A stretch of 17,575 bases of DNA. Origin: Sphingomonas sp. Lineage in GTDB: Bacteria; Pseudomonadota; Alphaproteobacteria; Sphingomonadales; Sphingomonadaceae. The first letter of the stretch is position 1, and each line of letters begins with the position of its first letter. The notes under the pieces are model-generated. The model did no database searches. It saw only the letters and a program-made list of their open reading frames with translations, and was not told the DNA's origin. The stretch is taken from positions 1-17,575 of the forward strand of contig JAICXF010000041.1 of assembly GCA_025981625.1 (NCBI GenBank). Reading direction: 5' to 3'. This document shows, in pieces, positions 1 to 7,739 of this stretch. Both the position numbers and the translations under genes were made by a program.

Positions 1-354
1 ATGAAGTGGACCGAGATCAAGCCGCAGGTCGACGAGGTCGAGTTCCCCGACGGCAAGAAGATCATCGTGCTCAGCAAGGGGCGGCTCGTGAACCTCGGCA
101 ACGCCACCGGCCACCCGAGCTTCGTGATGAGCTCGAGCTTCACCAACCAGGTGCTGGCGCAGATCGAGCTGTGGACCAAGTCCGACGAGTACAAGAACGA
201 GGTCTATGTCCTGCCCAAGCACCTCGACGAGAAGGTCGCGCGGCTTCACCTCGACAAGCTTGGCGTGAAGCTGACCAGGCTCAGCGACAAGCAGGCAAGC
301 TACATCGGCATCTCGGCCGAAGGGCCGTTCAAGCCGGATCACTACCGCTATTAA
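1..354 (+). CDS. ahcY: Adenosylhomocysteinase, C-terminal part (5' end outside window)
   Basis: This is the last 117 residues of S-adenosylhomocysteine hydrolase, the cytosolic NAD-dependent enzyme that splits S-adenosylhomocysteine into adenosine and homocysteine in the methyl cycle. The frame is open from base 1, so the ATG there is an internal methionine and the gene begins upstream. Family signatures seen are [14 protein letters not shown] (residues about 32-45, with the conserved His of the substrate pocket at 38), [13 protein letters not shown], the block [17 protein letters not shown], and the C-terminal tail PFKPDHYRY. From knowledge of the family, the Lys and Tyr of that tail reach into the NAD site of the neighbouring subunit. 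The stop is TAA at 352-354. The tail is complete and undamaged. A strong hairpin terminator follows at 407-440, so this is probably the last gene of its transcript. Confidence 0.97.
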   Translation: MKWTEIKPQVDEVEFPDGKKIIVLSKGRLVNLGNATGHPSFVMSSSFTNQVLAQIELWTKSDEYKNEVYVLPKHLDEKVARLHLDKLGVKLTRLSDKQASYIGISAEGPFKPDHYRY

Positions 355-388
355 ACGAAACGGCCCGGAGGCTGATGCCACCGGGCCG
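353..388 (-). terminator. Rho-independent terminator for the receptor gene (minus strand)
   Basis: A perfect 8-bp stem (361-368 CGGCCCGG with 381-388 CCGGGCCG) encloses a 12-nt loop. Read on the minus strand, the stem is followed directly by TTTCGTTT (360-353), a reasonable U-rich tail. It lies about 60 bp past the receptor stop codon at 447-449. The tail overlaps the ahcY stop codon. Confidence 0.6.
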
Positions 389-406
389 CTCGTTGTGATC
401 GCAATC

Positions 407-440
407 AGGGGAGACGCCGTTGGGCGGCTCCCCTTTTTAT
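407..440 (+). terminator. Rho-independent terminator for ahcY (plus strand)
   Basis: The outer stem AGGGGAG (407-413) pairs with CTCCCCT (428-434). An inner stem CGCC (415-418) pairs with GGCG (423-426) across one A/G mismatch, leaving a GTTG loop. A run of T residues (434-438, TTTTT then ATT) follows. This is a textbook terminator in the ahcY direction, 53 bp past its stop codon. Confidence 0.8.
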
Positions 441-446
441 TCGTGG

Positions 447-3400
447 CTAGAACTTCATTCGGGCGCTGATCGCGAAGCGACGACCGAGCAGGTCGACGTA
501 GCTCGCCGGGATGAGCACGCCCTGGTACCGCTCACCCTGGTAGTTGAAGAGATTCTGGATCGACCCGGTGACCCGCAGGTGCGGGGTGGGATCGACGAAC
601 ACGCCCAGGCCGACGATCGCATTATCCTCGAGGTGATCGATCTCGCGAGCATCGGTGCCCGAACCGGCGACACCTGGCTGACGGTTGAGCCTGCTGAACA
701 GCTGCCGGCCGGTATAGTCGACCGTCGTGTTGATGCCCCAATTGTTCTGGGTGTAGCGGACCCGCAGCTGTCCGGCGAAGATGGGATCGCCGATCACGCC
801 CTGCGACGAGGTTGGCGCAACACCCGTGATGTTGTTCAGCCGGTACAGCGTGTAGAGCCAGTCGCCACCGATACCCAGACGGCCATGGAACGCAGTGCCG
901 ATGTGCAGCGGGAAGTCGTAGTTCACGGTTCCCTGGATGCCTTGGTATTTGATCTGCTGGCCGTTGACGAAGCCCACCTGGACCGCCGGGGTCGCCGGAT
1001 CGTTGACGACTCGACCGGTGGTCGGGTCGCGCTTGATCAGCGAGCAGAACGGGTTGGCGTGAAGCACGTCGGACGTGTCGAACACCGTGTTGTCGAAGCA
1101 CGCAGAGGCGACATTCGCCGTGGTCAAGCTCGAGATCGGGTCGTTCAACGTGATGTTGACATAGTCCGCCGTCATGCTGAGCCGCGGGATCCAGTGGGGC
1201 CGAAGGATCACGCCGACCGTCCAGCTGTTCGCCTGCTCATTCTGGAGGTGCGGATTGCCGCCGGTGAGGATCGGCACGGTCGCCGTTCCGGCCGGATCGG
1301 GCGTGGCATTCGGGAACGCCTTGAGGAACGCCGCGCAATTGGCTGCGCGAACGGCGGGAGCCGGCCCGCTATTGATTGACGCGGGCTGGCAGAGGTCCGG
1401 CACTGTGTTGAACGCCGAGACGACGGGCAGGAACAACTCGGTGAGCGCCGGGTGGCGGAACGACCTGGTCTTGTTGCCGCGGAACTCAATATCGCGAACT
1501 GGAGCCCAGACGCCGCCGTAGGCTGTGGACCAGAAGCTGCCATTGATCGAGCTTTCGACGTGACGAGCACGTCCGAACGCCTGCAGGCGGCTGACGAGCG
1601 GTACGTGATTGTCGGGTGACACAATCGGGAGAACGAGCTCGCCGAACTCCTCGTTGAGCGTGTACTTGCCCGAGACCGGCGCGATCGCCACGGAACGGCC
1701 GAGGCCCTTCTGCTGGAACGGGTCTGGCGTGAAGTTCGCTTTCTCCTCACGATGCTCGTAGCCGAGGTTGAACGCCACCGGCCCGCCCCATAGGTCGAAG
1801 ATGCTGCCGCCGACGTTGGCATTGCCCACAAACTGTGACTGCTCCGTCACGGTGAGTGTATTGGCGATGATGTAGGCGCGGGCCGCGGCGGATGACACGC
1901 CATGGCCTAGCGGGTTGAACGGCACGCAGTTGGGATCGGCGATCGGCGTGAGCCCACCCGATGCGAAGCCGCCGGTCCTCGTCTGCGCAGTCGTGCAGAC
2001 GATCTGGCCTGACGAGTCCGTCGTGACGTTGACCGCGTTGACGAAGTGCTGCGCGTTCACGTCCTGCCCGTACTCGTTGACCTTGGCCTTGCCGTAATTG
2101 AGCGAGGTCTCGAAGTTCATGTCGCGGCCGAACGCTTTGAAATTGCCGCGGAAACCGCCGACTGCCCGGTTGATTCGGGTCCGGTTGTAGCCGGTCAGAT
2201 CGGCGAGATCGGTCGAGTCCCTCGAAATCTGGAACAACGTCACGCCCCTCGACTGAAGGGTCTGCCGCGCTGAAGCCGTCAGGAACGGCGACGTCGTCAT
2301 GAACGTGAGCGGGCCGCTGGTGCCGCTGAACAGGTTGCTGTTGAACGTCGGCTGCTGAACCAGCTCATTCGCCTGGGACTGATAGTGAGTCCCTTCGAAG
2401 AAGAAGTCGATGTCGGGCGTGATCGCGAACGTCGCGAAGCCGTTGACCGACGTACGCCTCAGGTCGCTGGTGATCTGGCTGAAATCGTTGAACTTGAACA
2501 CCTCGGGGCCGACGAGCGCGGCCGAAGTGTTCGATCCGGACCACACACCCTGGCCGAGAGGCTGAAGATTGCCCTGGTTGTCGAAGAAGAGCGCTGCAGG
2601 CGAATACAGGCCGAAGCAGGATGCAGGGTTCACGTTGCGATTAGTGGCATTGCAGGCAAGATTGGTCGCCGTGATCACACCGCCGCCCGTCAGCAATGGA
2701 ATGCCGACGTCGCGCGCCAGCACAGTGCCGGGGAAGCCATCGCTAGTGCTGTTGTTGTAGCCAATGCTCGTGTTGAGCCGGCCGTCATTGAGGTTAGTGA
2801 TGCCCGGGGCACGCGAGGCGGCGGCTTGCGCGCTCGTCGGATTGACGACGCCGCCGATGTTCTCGCGCAGGAACTCGCGATCGTTGTAGAGAACGCCGTT
2901 CACATTGTCGTGCGACACCGCGAAGGTGAGGTTCAGGCGATCGTTGAGGAAATTGTGCCCCCACAGGCCCGACACGTTGTAGCGGAAGTTATCGCCTTCT
3001 TCGGTGATTCCGCTGACGCCCTGCAGCTCGAGCCCATTGAACTTCGAACGAAGGATCACGTTGACCACGCCCGCGATGGCGTCAGAGCCATAGACCGGCG
3101 CGCCGCCGACGCTGACGATATCGATATGATCGACGAGGATGTCGGGAACGACGTTGAGATCGACCTGCGTTCCCGGGGAGGCGTTGCTGAAGTTAGTGGC
3201 CGGGTTCGAGGTGACGAAGCGGCGACCGTTGATCAGCGTGAGGGTGCGGTTCGAACCGAGCCCATACGTGTTGATGAAATTGACGCCCTGACCGAATGAG
3301 CCTTGCGAGCCCGCGGGAGTAACCGACCCGTGAATTAGCGGAAGCTCGTTGAGGGCATCGGCGACGTTCGTGAAGTTCCGTTCGCGCGCATCATTGAAGT

Positions 3401-3635
3401 TGAGCGTGGTGGTCGGTTCCATCGACTGCAGGTTGCGCAGGCGGATGCGCGATCCGGTGATCACAATGCCCTTGTCCACCTGTCCCGCCGGAGCCGGCGT
3501 CGTCACCGTCTGATCGATCGGCTGCCGCGCGGCCTGTCCGGATCCCGCCGCCGCGATAGCCGGCGTTGCGCCGGCGAGAAGGATAAGCGCACCGGTCTGG
3601 AGCGCCGTGGCGCCCAGCAGCTTCTTGTTCGTCAT
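447..3635 (-). CDS. TonB-dependent outer-membrane receptor (substrate unknown)
   Basis: The protein has 1062 residues and should sit in the outer membrane as a plug plus 22-strand barrel, importing a ligand with energy from TonB-ExbBD. Residues 1-29 look like a signal peptide: a KK near the N-terminus, a hydrophobic run, then a cut near AIA-A. A TonB box GIVITGSRI lies at about 56-64. The plug domain (about 75-205) contains TLTLINGRRF and VYGSDAIAGVVNVILRS. The rest is barrel and ends RRFAISARMKF, with the terminal Phe typical of outer-membrane proteins. The barrel has exactly eight cysteines, in four close pairs (328/340, 547/570, 749/767, 846/864). GGGGAAC lies 7 bases before the ATG and acts as the ribosome site. 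No transport or catabolic partner is adjacent, so the substrate cannot be inferred. Sphingomonads carry many such receptors. A hairpin terminator follows at 361-388. Confidence 0.93.
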   Translation of the reverse strand: MTNKKLLGATALQTGALILLAGATPAIAAAGSGQAARQPIDQTVTTPAPAGQVDKGIVITGSRIRLRNLQSMEPTTTLNFNDARERNFTNVADALNELPLIHGSVTPAGSQGSFGQGVNFINTYGLGSNRTLTLINGRRFVTSNPATNFSNASPGTQVDLNVVPDILVDHIDIVSVGGAPVYGSDAIAGVVNVILRSKFNGLELQGVSGITEEGDNFRYNVSGLWGHNFLNDRLNLTFAVSHDNVNGVLYNDREFLRENIGGVVNPTSAQAAASRAPGITNLNDGRLNTSIGYNNSTSDGFPGTVLARDVGIPLLTGGGVITATNLACNATNRNVNPASCFGLYSPAALFFDNQGNLQPLGQGVWSGSNTSAALVGPEVFKFNDFSQITSDLRRTSVNGFATFAITPDIDFFFEGTHYQSQANELVQQPTFNSNLFSGTSGPLTFMTTSPFLTASARQTLQSRGVTLFQISRDSTDLADLTGYNRTRINRAVGGFRGNFKAFGRDMNFETSLNYGKAKVNEYGQDVNAQHFVNAVNVTTDSSGQIVCTTAQTRTGGFASGGLTPIADPNCVPFNPLGHGVSSAAARAYIIANTLTVTEQSQFVGNANVGGSIFDLWGGPVAFNLGYEHREEKANFTPDPFQQKGLGRSVAIAPVSGKYTLNEEFGELVLPIVSPDNHVPLVSRLQAFGRARHVESSINGSFWSTAYGGVWAPVRDIEFRGNKTRSFRHPALTELFLPVVSAFNTVPDLCQPASINSGPAPAVRAANCAAFLKAFPNATPDPAGTATVPILTGGNPHLQNEQANSWTVGVILRPHWIPRLSMTADYVNITLNDPISSLTTANVASACFDNTVFDTSDVLHANPFCSLIKRDPTTGRVVNDPATPAVQVGFVNGQQIKYQGIQGTVNYDFPLHIGTAFHGRLGIGGDWLYTLYRLNNITGVAPTSSQGVIGDPIFAGQLRVRYTQNNWGINTTVDYTGRQLFSRLNRQPGVAGSGTDAREIDHLEDNAIVGLGVFVDPTPHLRVTGSIQNLFNYQGERYQGVLIPASYVDLLGRRFAISARMKF

Positions 3636-3939
3636 TGAATTAGTTCCCCGTCAGAAAATCTTCGATGTGCTGAGTTCCCCATGGCGCACCAGACTGCAAC
3701 AGCCTGAGTCTGCGACATTTCCTTTTGCCGATTACTGTAACCTTTTTGTCACGCGTGTGATTTTCTGTCCGCCATCCGACACTTCGTCTCTCATTGAAGA
3801 GGAAAGGTTCACGGCACCGCAAATTGAACGTCGTTCCGGATTTCAGGAGTATTGAAATCGTCTCGCACGTTGCTTCGAGCGGCACTTCCTTTTGACTCGC
3901 TTCGGCTTATGAAACGGCGGAGGGGGTGGCAGCGCAAGC
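3636..3939. other. Divergent intergenic region between receptor gene and divL
   Basis: These 304 bp lie between two divergent starts and should hold both promoters. It is less GC-rich than the flanking genes, mainly around 3715-3775. Visible elements are the receptor ribosome site at its left end (GGGGAAC on the minus strand), a purine-rich GGAGGGGGTGG (3919-3929) that can serve divL with a rather long spacing, a direct repeat resembling a PHO box (3735-3752), an 8-bp palindrome CACGCGTG (3750-3757), an inverted repeat GAACG-T-CGTTC (3826-3836), and two GANTC sites (3706-3710, 3894-3898). I found no good -35/-10 pair on either strand. Short open frames here lack coding character. Confidence 0.6.
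3735..3752. promoter_or_regulatory. Possible PHO-box-like direct repeat
   Basis: CTGTAAC, four bases (CTTT), then TTGTCAC gives two 7-mers at 11-bp spacing, close to the PhoB recognition pattern CTGTCAT-N4-CTGTCAY. The second unit matches six of seven positions. It stands about 100 bp upstream of the receptor ATG and 190 bp upstream of divL. No matching -10 was found at the expected distance, so this is only a candidate. Confidence 0.18.
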
Positions 3940-6297
3940 ATGGGCGCTAGCGGCGCAATCAATCTGGCAATCGTGGTCCTCGCGCTGCTGTGGCTGTGCC
4001 TCGCGGCGGCGATCGCCTTGGCTGCGGCGCGTCGATATCGGCTGGCCGAGCAGGTGCTTGAATCGGCGCGTTCCAACGCCCGGCTGCTCGAGCTGACGCC
4101 GGCGCGGCCGCTGCTCGTGCGCGCTGATCGGCGCATCGAGATCGATGCTCAATTGCTGCGCGAACTAGGCCTTGGCGGCCGTCCAGCTCGACTAAGCGAG
4201 CTGGCGGGGTCCGACAGCGGGATTACGCCTGAGAGTCTCGAAGCGCTTACCGAGGCCATCGACGCCGCCGAGGCAGAGGCCAGGCCGCTGGCCTGCACGG
4301 TGCGTGTGCTCGGGTCCGGCCGGGTATTCCAGGTGCGCGGCGGGCCCGCACCGGGCAACGAGCTGCCGGGTGGCCTGTTGCTGTGGTTCTTCGACGCGAG
4401 TGCGGGAGAGGAGGAGCGGGCAAGCCTGTCGTTTCGGCTGCGCCAGACCGAGGCCGCGCTCGGCTCGCTTACCCAACTCATCGAAGCCGCGCCTTTCCCG
4501 ATGTGGTATCGAGGTTCGGACCTGAAGCTCGGGCTCGTCAACAGCGCTTTCGTCGACGCCGTCGAAGGCCGCGACGCGACCGAGGTCATCGAGCGCTCGG
4601 CCGAAATCATCGATGCCGAAGGCGAGGGCAGCGCAATCGCGCTCGCGCGCTCGGCACAGGAAAGCAACAACGTCGTGTCGCGCACGCAACCGGCGATCAT
4701 CCGCGGCGAGCGGCGCATGCTGCGGATCGTCAATGTGCCGCTGTCGACCGGTGCGGTGGCCGGCTTCGCGGTGGATATCCAGGACCTGGAGGACGCCCGG
4801 GCCGAGCTTGTCCGGCACATCGATTCTCAGCGCGAGCTCGCCGATCGAATGACTGCCGGCACAGCCCAGTTCGATGCGGACCGGACGCTCAGCTTCTTCA
4901 ACCGGCCGTTCGCGGCGATGACCGAGCTCGATCCCGACTGGCTTGCGGAGAAGCCTGAATTCGATCGTATCATCGATCGGATGCGCGACCGGCATCGGCT
5001 TCCCGAAGCGCGCGACTTTCCGGCCTGGAAGGAGGAGCGCCGCAACTGGTTCACCAGTGCTGACGAGGTGATCGAGGAAGAATGGATGCTTCCGGCGGGC
5101 GATCACATCCGCGTGGTCGCGCAGCCGCTTCCGGATGGGGGGCTGCGCCTGTTCCTCGAAGATCGAACCGAACAGCTTCGGCTCGCATCCGCCCGGGACA
5201 CATTGTTGCGGGTTCGTGCCGCGACGTTCGACAATCTCTACGAAGCAATCAGCGTGTTCGCGAGCGACGGTCGGCTCTACGTCTGGAACCGCCGTTTCCT
5301 CGATGATTGGGAGCTCGACGAGGAATGGCTCGCGACGCACCCGCGGATCGACGAGCTCGTTCCGGCAATGGCCCGCAAGCTCGTCAACCCGACCGCAGCG
5401 GCGCAAATCCGCGAGATGGTCCGCCACACCACCAGCGAACGTCAGTCGGCAAACGGGCGCATCTCGATGACCGACGGCCGCCATTTCCTGTTCGCCGCAG
5501 TGCCGCTTCCGGACGGCAACGCGCTGTTCACGATGGTCGACGTGACCGATTCCACCCGTATCGAAGCCGCGCTGCGGGAGCGCGCGACCGCGCTCGAGGA
5601 AGCGGACCGGGTGAAGACCGATTTCGTCGCCAACATGAGCTACGAGCTGCGCACGCCGCTGACCTCGATCGGCGGTTTCGCCGAGCTGTTGGGCGGCGGT
5701 TATGCCGGTAATCTCAGCCCAAAAGGCCGCGATTACGTCAGCGCAATTCTCGAATCGGTCGCGCGACTGTCCAAGCTCATCGACGACGTGCTCGACCTGA
5801 CGACCGGCGACACGCGCGGCGTCGCGTTGGAGAAGGAGCGAGTCGATGTCGCAGGCCTGTGCCGGGCCGCGGCCGAGACGGTGCGGCCCAAGGCCGAGGA
5901 GAAGGCGCAGAAGCTCGAAATCGAAATATCGCCGTCCGCGGGTCACGTTTTTGGCGATGCCCGACGGTTGCGCGAGTCGATCGAGCACGTGCTCCAGAAT
6001 GCGATCGCCTACACCGACCGCAAGGGCCGCGTCAGCCTGTCCGCCGACGGCGACAAGAAGCAGGCCGTCATCTCCATCCGTGACAACGGTTCGGGCATTG
6101 CCGAAGAGGATTTGCCCCGCGTCTTCGACCGGTTCGACCGGGTGGCCGAAGCGGGAGTCCGGGGCGAAGCCGCGCTTGGCCTTGGATTGCCGCTGACCCT
6201 CCAGTTCATCGAGGCTCATGGCGGCACCGTCGACATCCAGTCGGAGAGGGCACAAGGCACGACGGTGGTCCTGACCGTCCCGCGCGGCAGCCGGTGA
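3940..6297 (+). CDS. divL: DivL-like PAS pseudo-histidine kinase with Tyr at the H-box
   Basis: The protein has 785 residues. A single membrane helix (about 6-30) anchors it to the inner membrane. It is followed by a PAS-like module (about 177-290), two further PAS-like modules resembling each other (about 308-412 and 424-540), a HisKA dimerisation domain (about 548-625) and a HATPase domain (about 675-782). The H-box reads FVANMSYELRTPLTSI, so the normally phosphorylated His is Tyr568 (codon TAC, 5641-5643). The ATP-binding boxes remain: Asn687 in QNAIAYTD, DNGSGI from Asp715, and GLGLPL near 747. A Tyr at this site, similar length and multiple PAS modules are the marks of Caulobacter DivL (Tyr550), which binds DivK and controls CckA and so CtrA. 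No response regulator is adjacent. Its stop overlaps the tsaE start. The DivL identity is inferred from architecture and this substitution. Confidence 0.85.
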   Translation: MGASGAINLAIVVLALLWLCLAAAIALAAARRYRLAEQVLESARSNARLLELTPARPLLVRADRRIEIDAQLLRELGLGGRPARLSELAGSDSGITPESLEALTEAIDAAEAEARPLACTVRVLGSGRVFQVRGGPAPGNELPGGLLLWFFDASAGEEERASLSFRLRQTEAALGSLTQLIEAAPFPMWYRGSDLKLGLVNSAFVDAVEGRDATEVIERSAEIIDAEGEGSAIALARSAQESNNVVSRTQPAIIRGERRMLRIVNVPLSTGAVAGFAVDIQDLEDARAELVRHIDSQRELADRMTAGTAQFDADRTLSFFNRPFAAMTELDPDWLAEKPEFDRIIDRMRDRHRLPEARDFPAWKEERRNWFTSADEVIEEEWMLPAGDHIRVVAQPLPDGGLRLFLEDRTEQLRLASARDTLLRVRAATFDNLYEAISVFASDGRLYVWNRRFLDDWELDEEWLATHPRIDELVPAMARKLVNPTAAAQIREMVRHTTSERQSANGRISMTDGRHFLFAAVPLPDGNALFTMVDVTDSTRIEAALRERATALEEADRVKTDFVANMSYELRTPLTSIGGFAELLGGGYAGNLSPKGRDYVSAILESVARLSKLIDDVLDLTTGDTRGVALEKERVDVAGLCRAAAETVRPKAEEKAQKLEIEISPSAGHVFGDARRLRESIEHVLQNAIAYTDRKGRVSLSADGDKKQAVISIRDNGSGIAEEDLPRVFDRFDRVAEAGVRGEAALGLGLPLTLQFIEAHGGTVDIQSERAQGTTVVLTVPRGSR

Positions 6298-6728
6298 TCC
6301 TTGCCAGTGAAGATGAAACAGCCGCTGCCGGCGCGGCGCTGGCCCGATTGGCGCGCCCCGGTGACGTGATTACACTTTCGGGACCGCTCGGCGTCGGCAA
6401 AACCGCACTCGCCCGAGCCTTCATCGGTGCCCTTGGGTACGAGGGCGAGGTGCCCAGCCCGAGCTTCGCGATCGTCCAGCCCTATGATGAGCTGGATCCG
6501 CCGGTCTGGCACGTCGACCTGTACCGGATCGAGGACCCCGCGGAGATCGAGGAACTCGGCCTCGACGCCGCCGCCGATGCGGTGCTTCTGGTCGAATGGC
6601 CCGAGCGGGCAGGCCTGGACGCATGGCAAGGGGCGCTCGGGCTGTCGCTGGACTTCGGGAATGCAGGCGAGAGAATCTTGACAGCCAAGGTGCCCCCGTC
6701 ATGGGAGGGACGATGGCCTCTCCGATGA
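6294..6728 (+). CDS. tsaE: tRNA t6A37 biosynthesis ATPase TsaE
   Basis: This 144-residue P-loop ATPase works with TsaB, TsaD and TsaC in the cytosol to make N6-threonylcarbamoyladenosine at position 37 of ANN-decoding tRNAs. The Walker A motif GPLGVGKT covers residues 30-37 (Lys36, Thr37). The family blocks SPSFAIVQPY, WHVDLYRI and LLVEWPER are all present, and the length is normal for TsaE. The start is GTG at 6294, whose last two bases lie in the divL stop (GTGA overlap), which points to translational coupling. The next gene begins 24 bp after the stop and in the same reading frame. Confidence 0.95.
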   Translation: MILASEDETAAAGAALARLARPGDVITLSGPLGVGKTALARAFIGALGYEGEVPSPSFAIVQPYDELDPPVWHVDLYRIEDPAEIEELGLDAAADAVLLVEWPERAGLDAWQGALGLSLDFGNAGERILTAKVPPSWEGRWPLR

Positions 6729-6752
6729 CTCCGCCCCGTTGATTCGACGCCG

Positions 6753-7739
6753 ATGAAACCGCCAGCGCATGCTCCTGATTTCCTTGCCGCTTCGGGCTGG
6801 GCTGGGGCCGACATCCTGCCGTTGGCGGGCGATGCTTCTTTCCGCCGCTACTTCCGGGTGGTGAAGGGAAACCGCAGCGCGGTGTTGATGGACGCGCCGC
6901 CCCCGCACGAGGACCCGCGGCCGTTCATCGCCGTCGCGGAATGGCTGGTCGGCAGTGGCTTGAGCGCGCCGGAAATCCTGGCTCGCGATCTTCAGACCGG
7001 ACTTCTGCTGCTCGATGACTTCGGCAGCGCCCGGCTCAGGGAAACGCTGGACATGGATCCGGGGCGGGAGAGGGAGCTGTACGAGCTCGCGACCGACGTG
7101 CTCGTTCACCTGCACGGCCATTCGCCGATGTCTGGCCTGAAGCCGCATGGGCTCGAGCAATGGCTCGATGAGCTCAAGCTGTTCACGGATTGGTATTGCC
7201 CGGCCGTCGGCGCCGACATCGACGCCGACGCTTATCAATCGGCCTGGCGCCAGGTTCTGGAGCCAGTGTCTCGTGACGGTCTTGGCCCCGTGACGGTGCT
7301 GCGCGATTACCACGCCGAAAACATCATGCTGGTCGATGGCCGGGACGGCGTCGCGCATTTCGGCCTGCTCGATTTCCAGGACGCGCTCGCCGGCCATCCC
7401 GCTTACGACCTCGCCTCGGTGCTGGAGGACGCACGCCGGGATGTCTCGCCGGAGGTCGAGCGCCAGATGATCGATCGCTATGTCGCCGCGACCGGCCAGG
7501 GTGACGCGTTCGAGCGCGCTTACTGGGCACTCGCAGCCCAGCGCAATACGCGGATTCTCGGCGTGTTCACGCGCCTCTGGAAGCGCGATGACAAGCCAGG
7601 TTATCGCCGGTTCCAGCCGCGCATGTGGGGGCTCCTGGAACGCGATCTTGCTCAGCCGCATCTTGCGCCGGTGCGCGATTGGTTCGACGCCAACATCGCC
7701 CGCGAGCATCGTCGCGCGCCGTGGAGCAAGCCGGCGTGA
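6753..7739 (+). CDS. amgK: N-acetylmuramate/N-acetylglucosamine anomeric kinase AmgK
   Basis: This 328-residue aminoglycoside-phosphotransferase-fold kinase phosphorylates the anomeric hydroxyl of MurNAc (and GlcNAc) in the cytosol, the first step of the MurNAc recycling route to UDP-MurNAc. The N-lobe has GDASFRRYFRV (about 25-35). The catalytic loop is LRDYHAENIM, with Asp185 and Asn190, and the metal-binding Asp207 lies in LLDFQDA. The murU gene directly downstream, with a GTGA overlap, strongly supports AmgK over a generic phosphotransferase. ATG 6753 is the only reasonable start, because the same frame is closed by the tsaE stop at 6726-6728. No clear Shine-Dalgarno stands before it, so reinitiation after tsaE is plausible. 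Confidence 0.9.
   Translation: MKPPAHAPDFLAASGWAGADILPLAGDASFRRYFRVVKGNRSAVLMDAPPPHEDPRPFIAVAEWLVGSGLSAPEILARDLQTGLLLLDDFGSARLRETLDMDPGRERELYELATDVLVHLHGHSPMSGLKPHGLEQWLDELKLFTDWYCPAVGADIDADAYQSAWRQVLEPVSRDGLGPVTVLRDYHAENIMLVDGRDGVAHFGLLDFQDALAGHPAYDLASVLEDARRDVSPEVERQMIDRYVAATGQGDAFERAYWALAAQRNTRILGVFTRLWKRDDKPGYRRFQPRMWGLLERDLAQPHLAPVRDWFDANIAREHRRAPWSKPA

Noticed and set aside
420..1379. Plus-strand open frame of about 319 codons opposite the receptor gene
   Set aside because: Composition is typical of an antisense shadow, and the receptor frame on the other strand is unmistakable. The same holds for 2385-3299.
3826..3836. GAACG-T-CGTTC inverted repeat as a possible SOS (LexA) operator upstream of a cluster with addAB
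   Set aside because: Alphaproteobacterial LexA binds the direct repeat GTTC-N7-GTTC, and the spacing here (three bases between GAAC and GTTC) also misses the Gram-positive box.
3640..3885. Short open frames (about 81 codons) on both strands in the receptor-divL intergenic region
   Set aside because: No recognisable domain, poor third-position G/C bias, no ribosome site, and the stretch must hold two promoters.
4192..6255. Minus-strand open frame of 687 codons opposite divL
   Set aside because: It lies wholly opposite a gene with clear kinase domains, is rich in Arg/His/Gly as expected from the shadow of GC-rich codons, and shows no domain I recognise.
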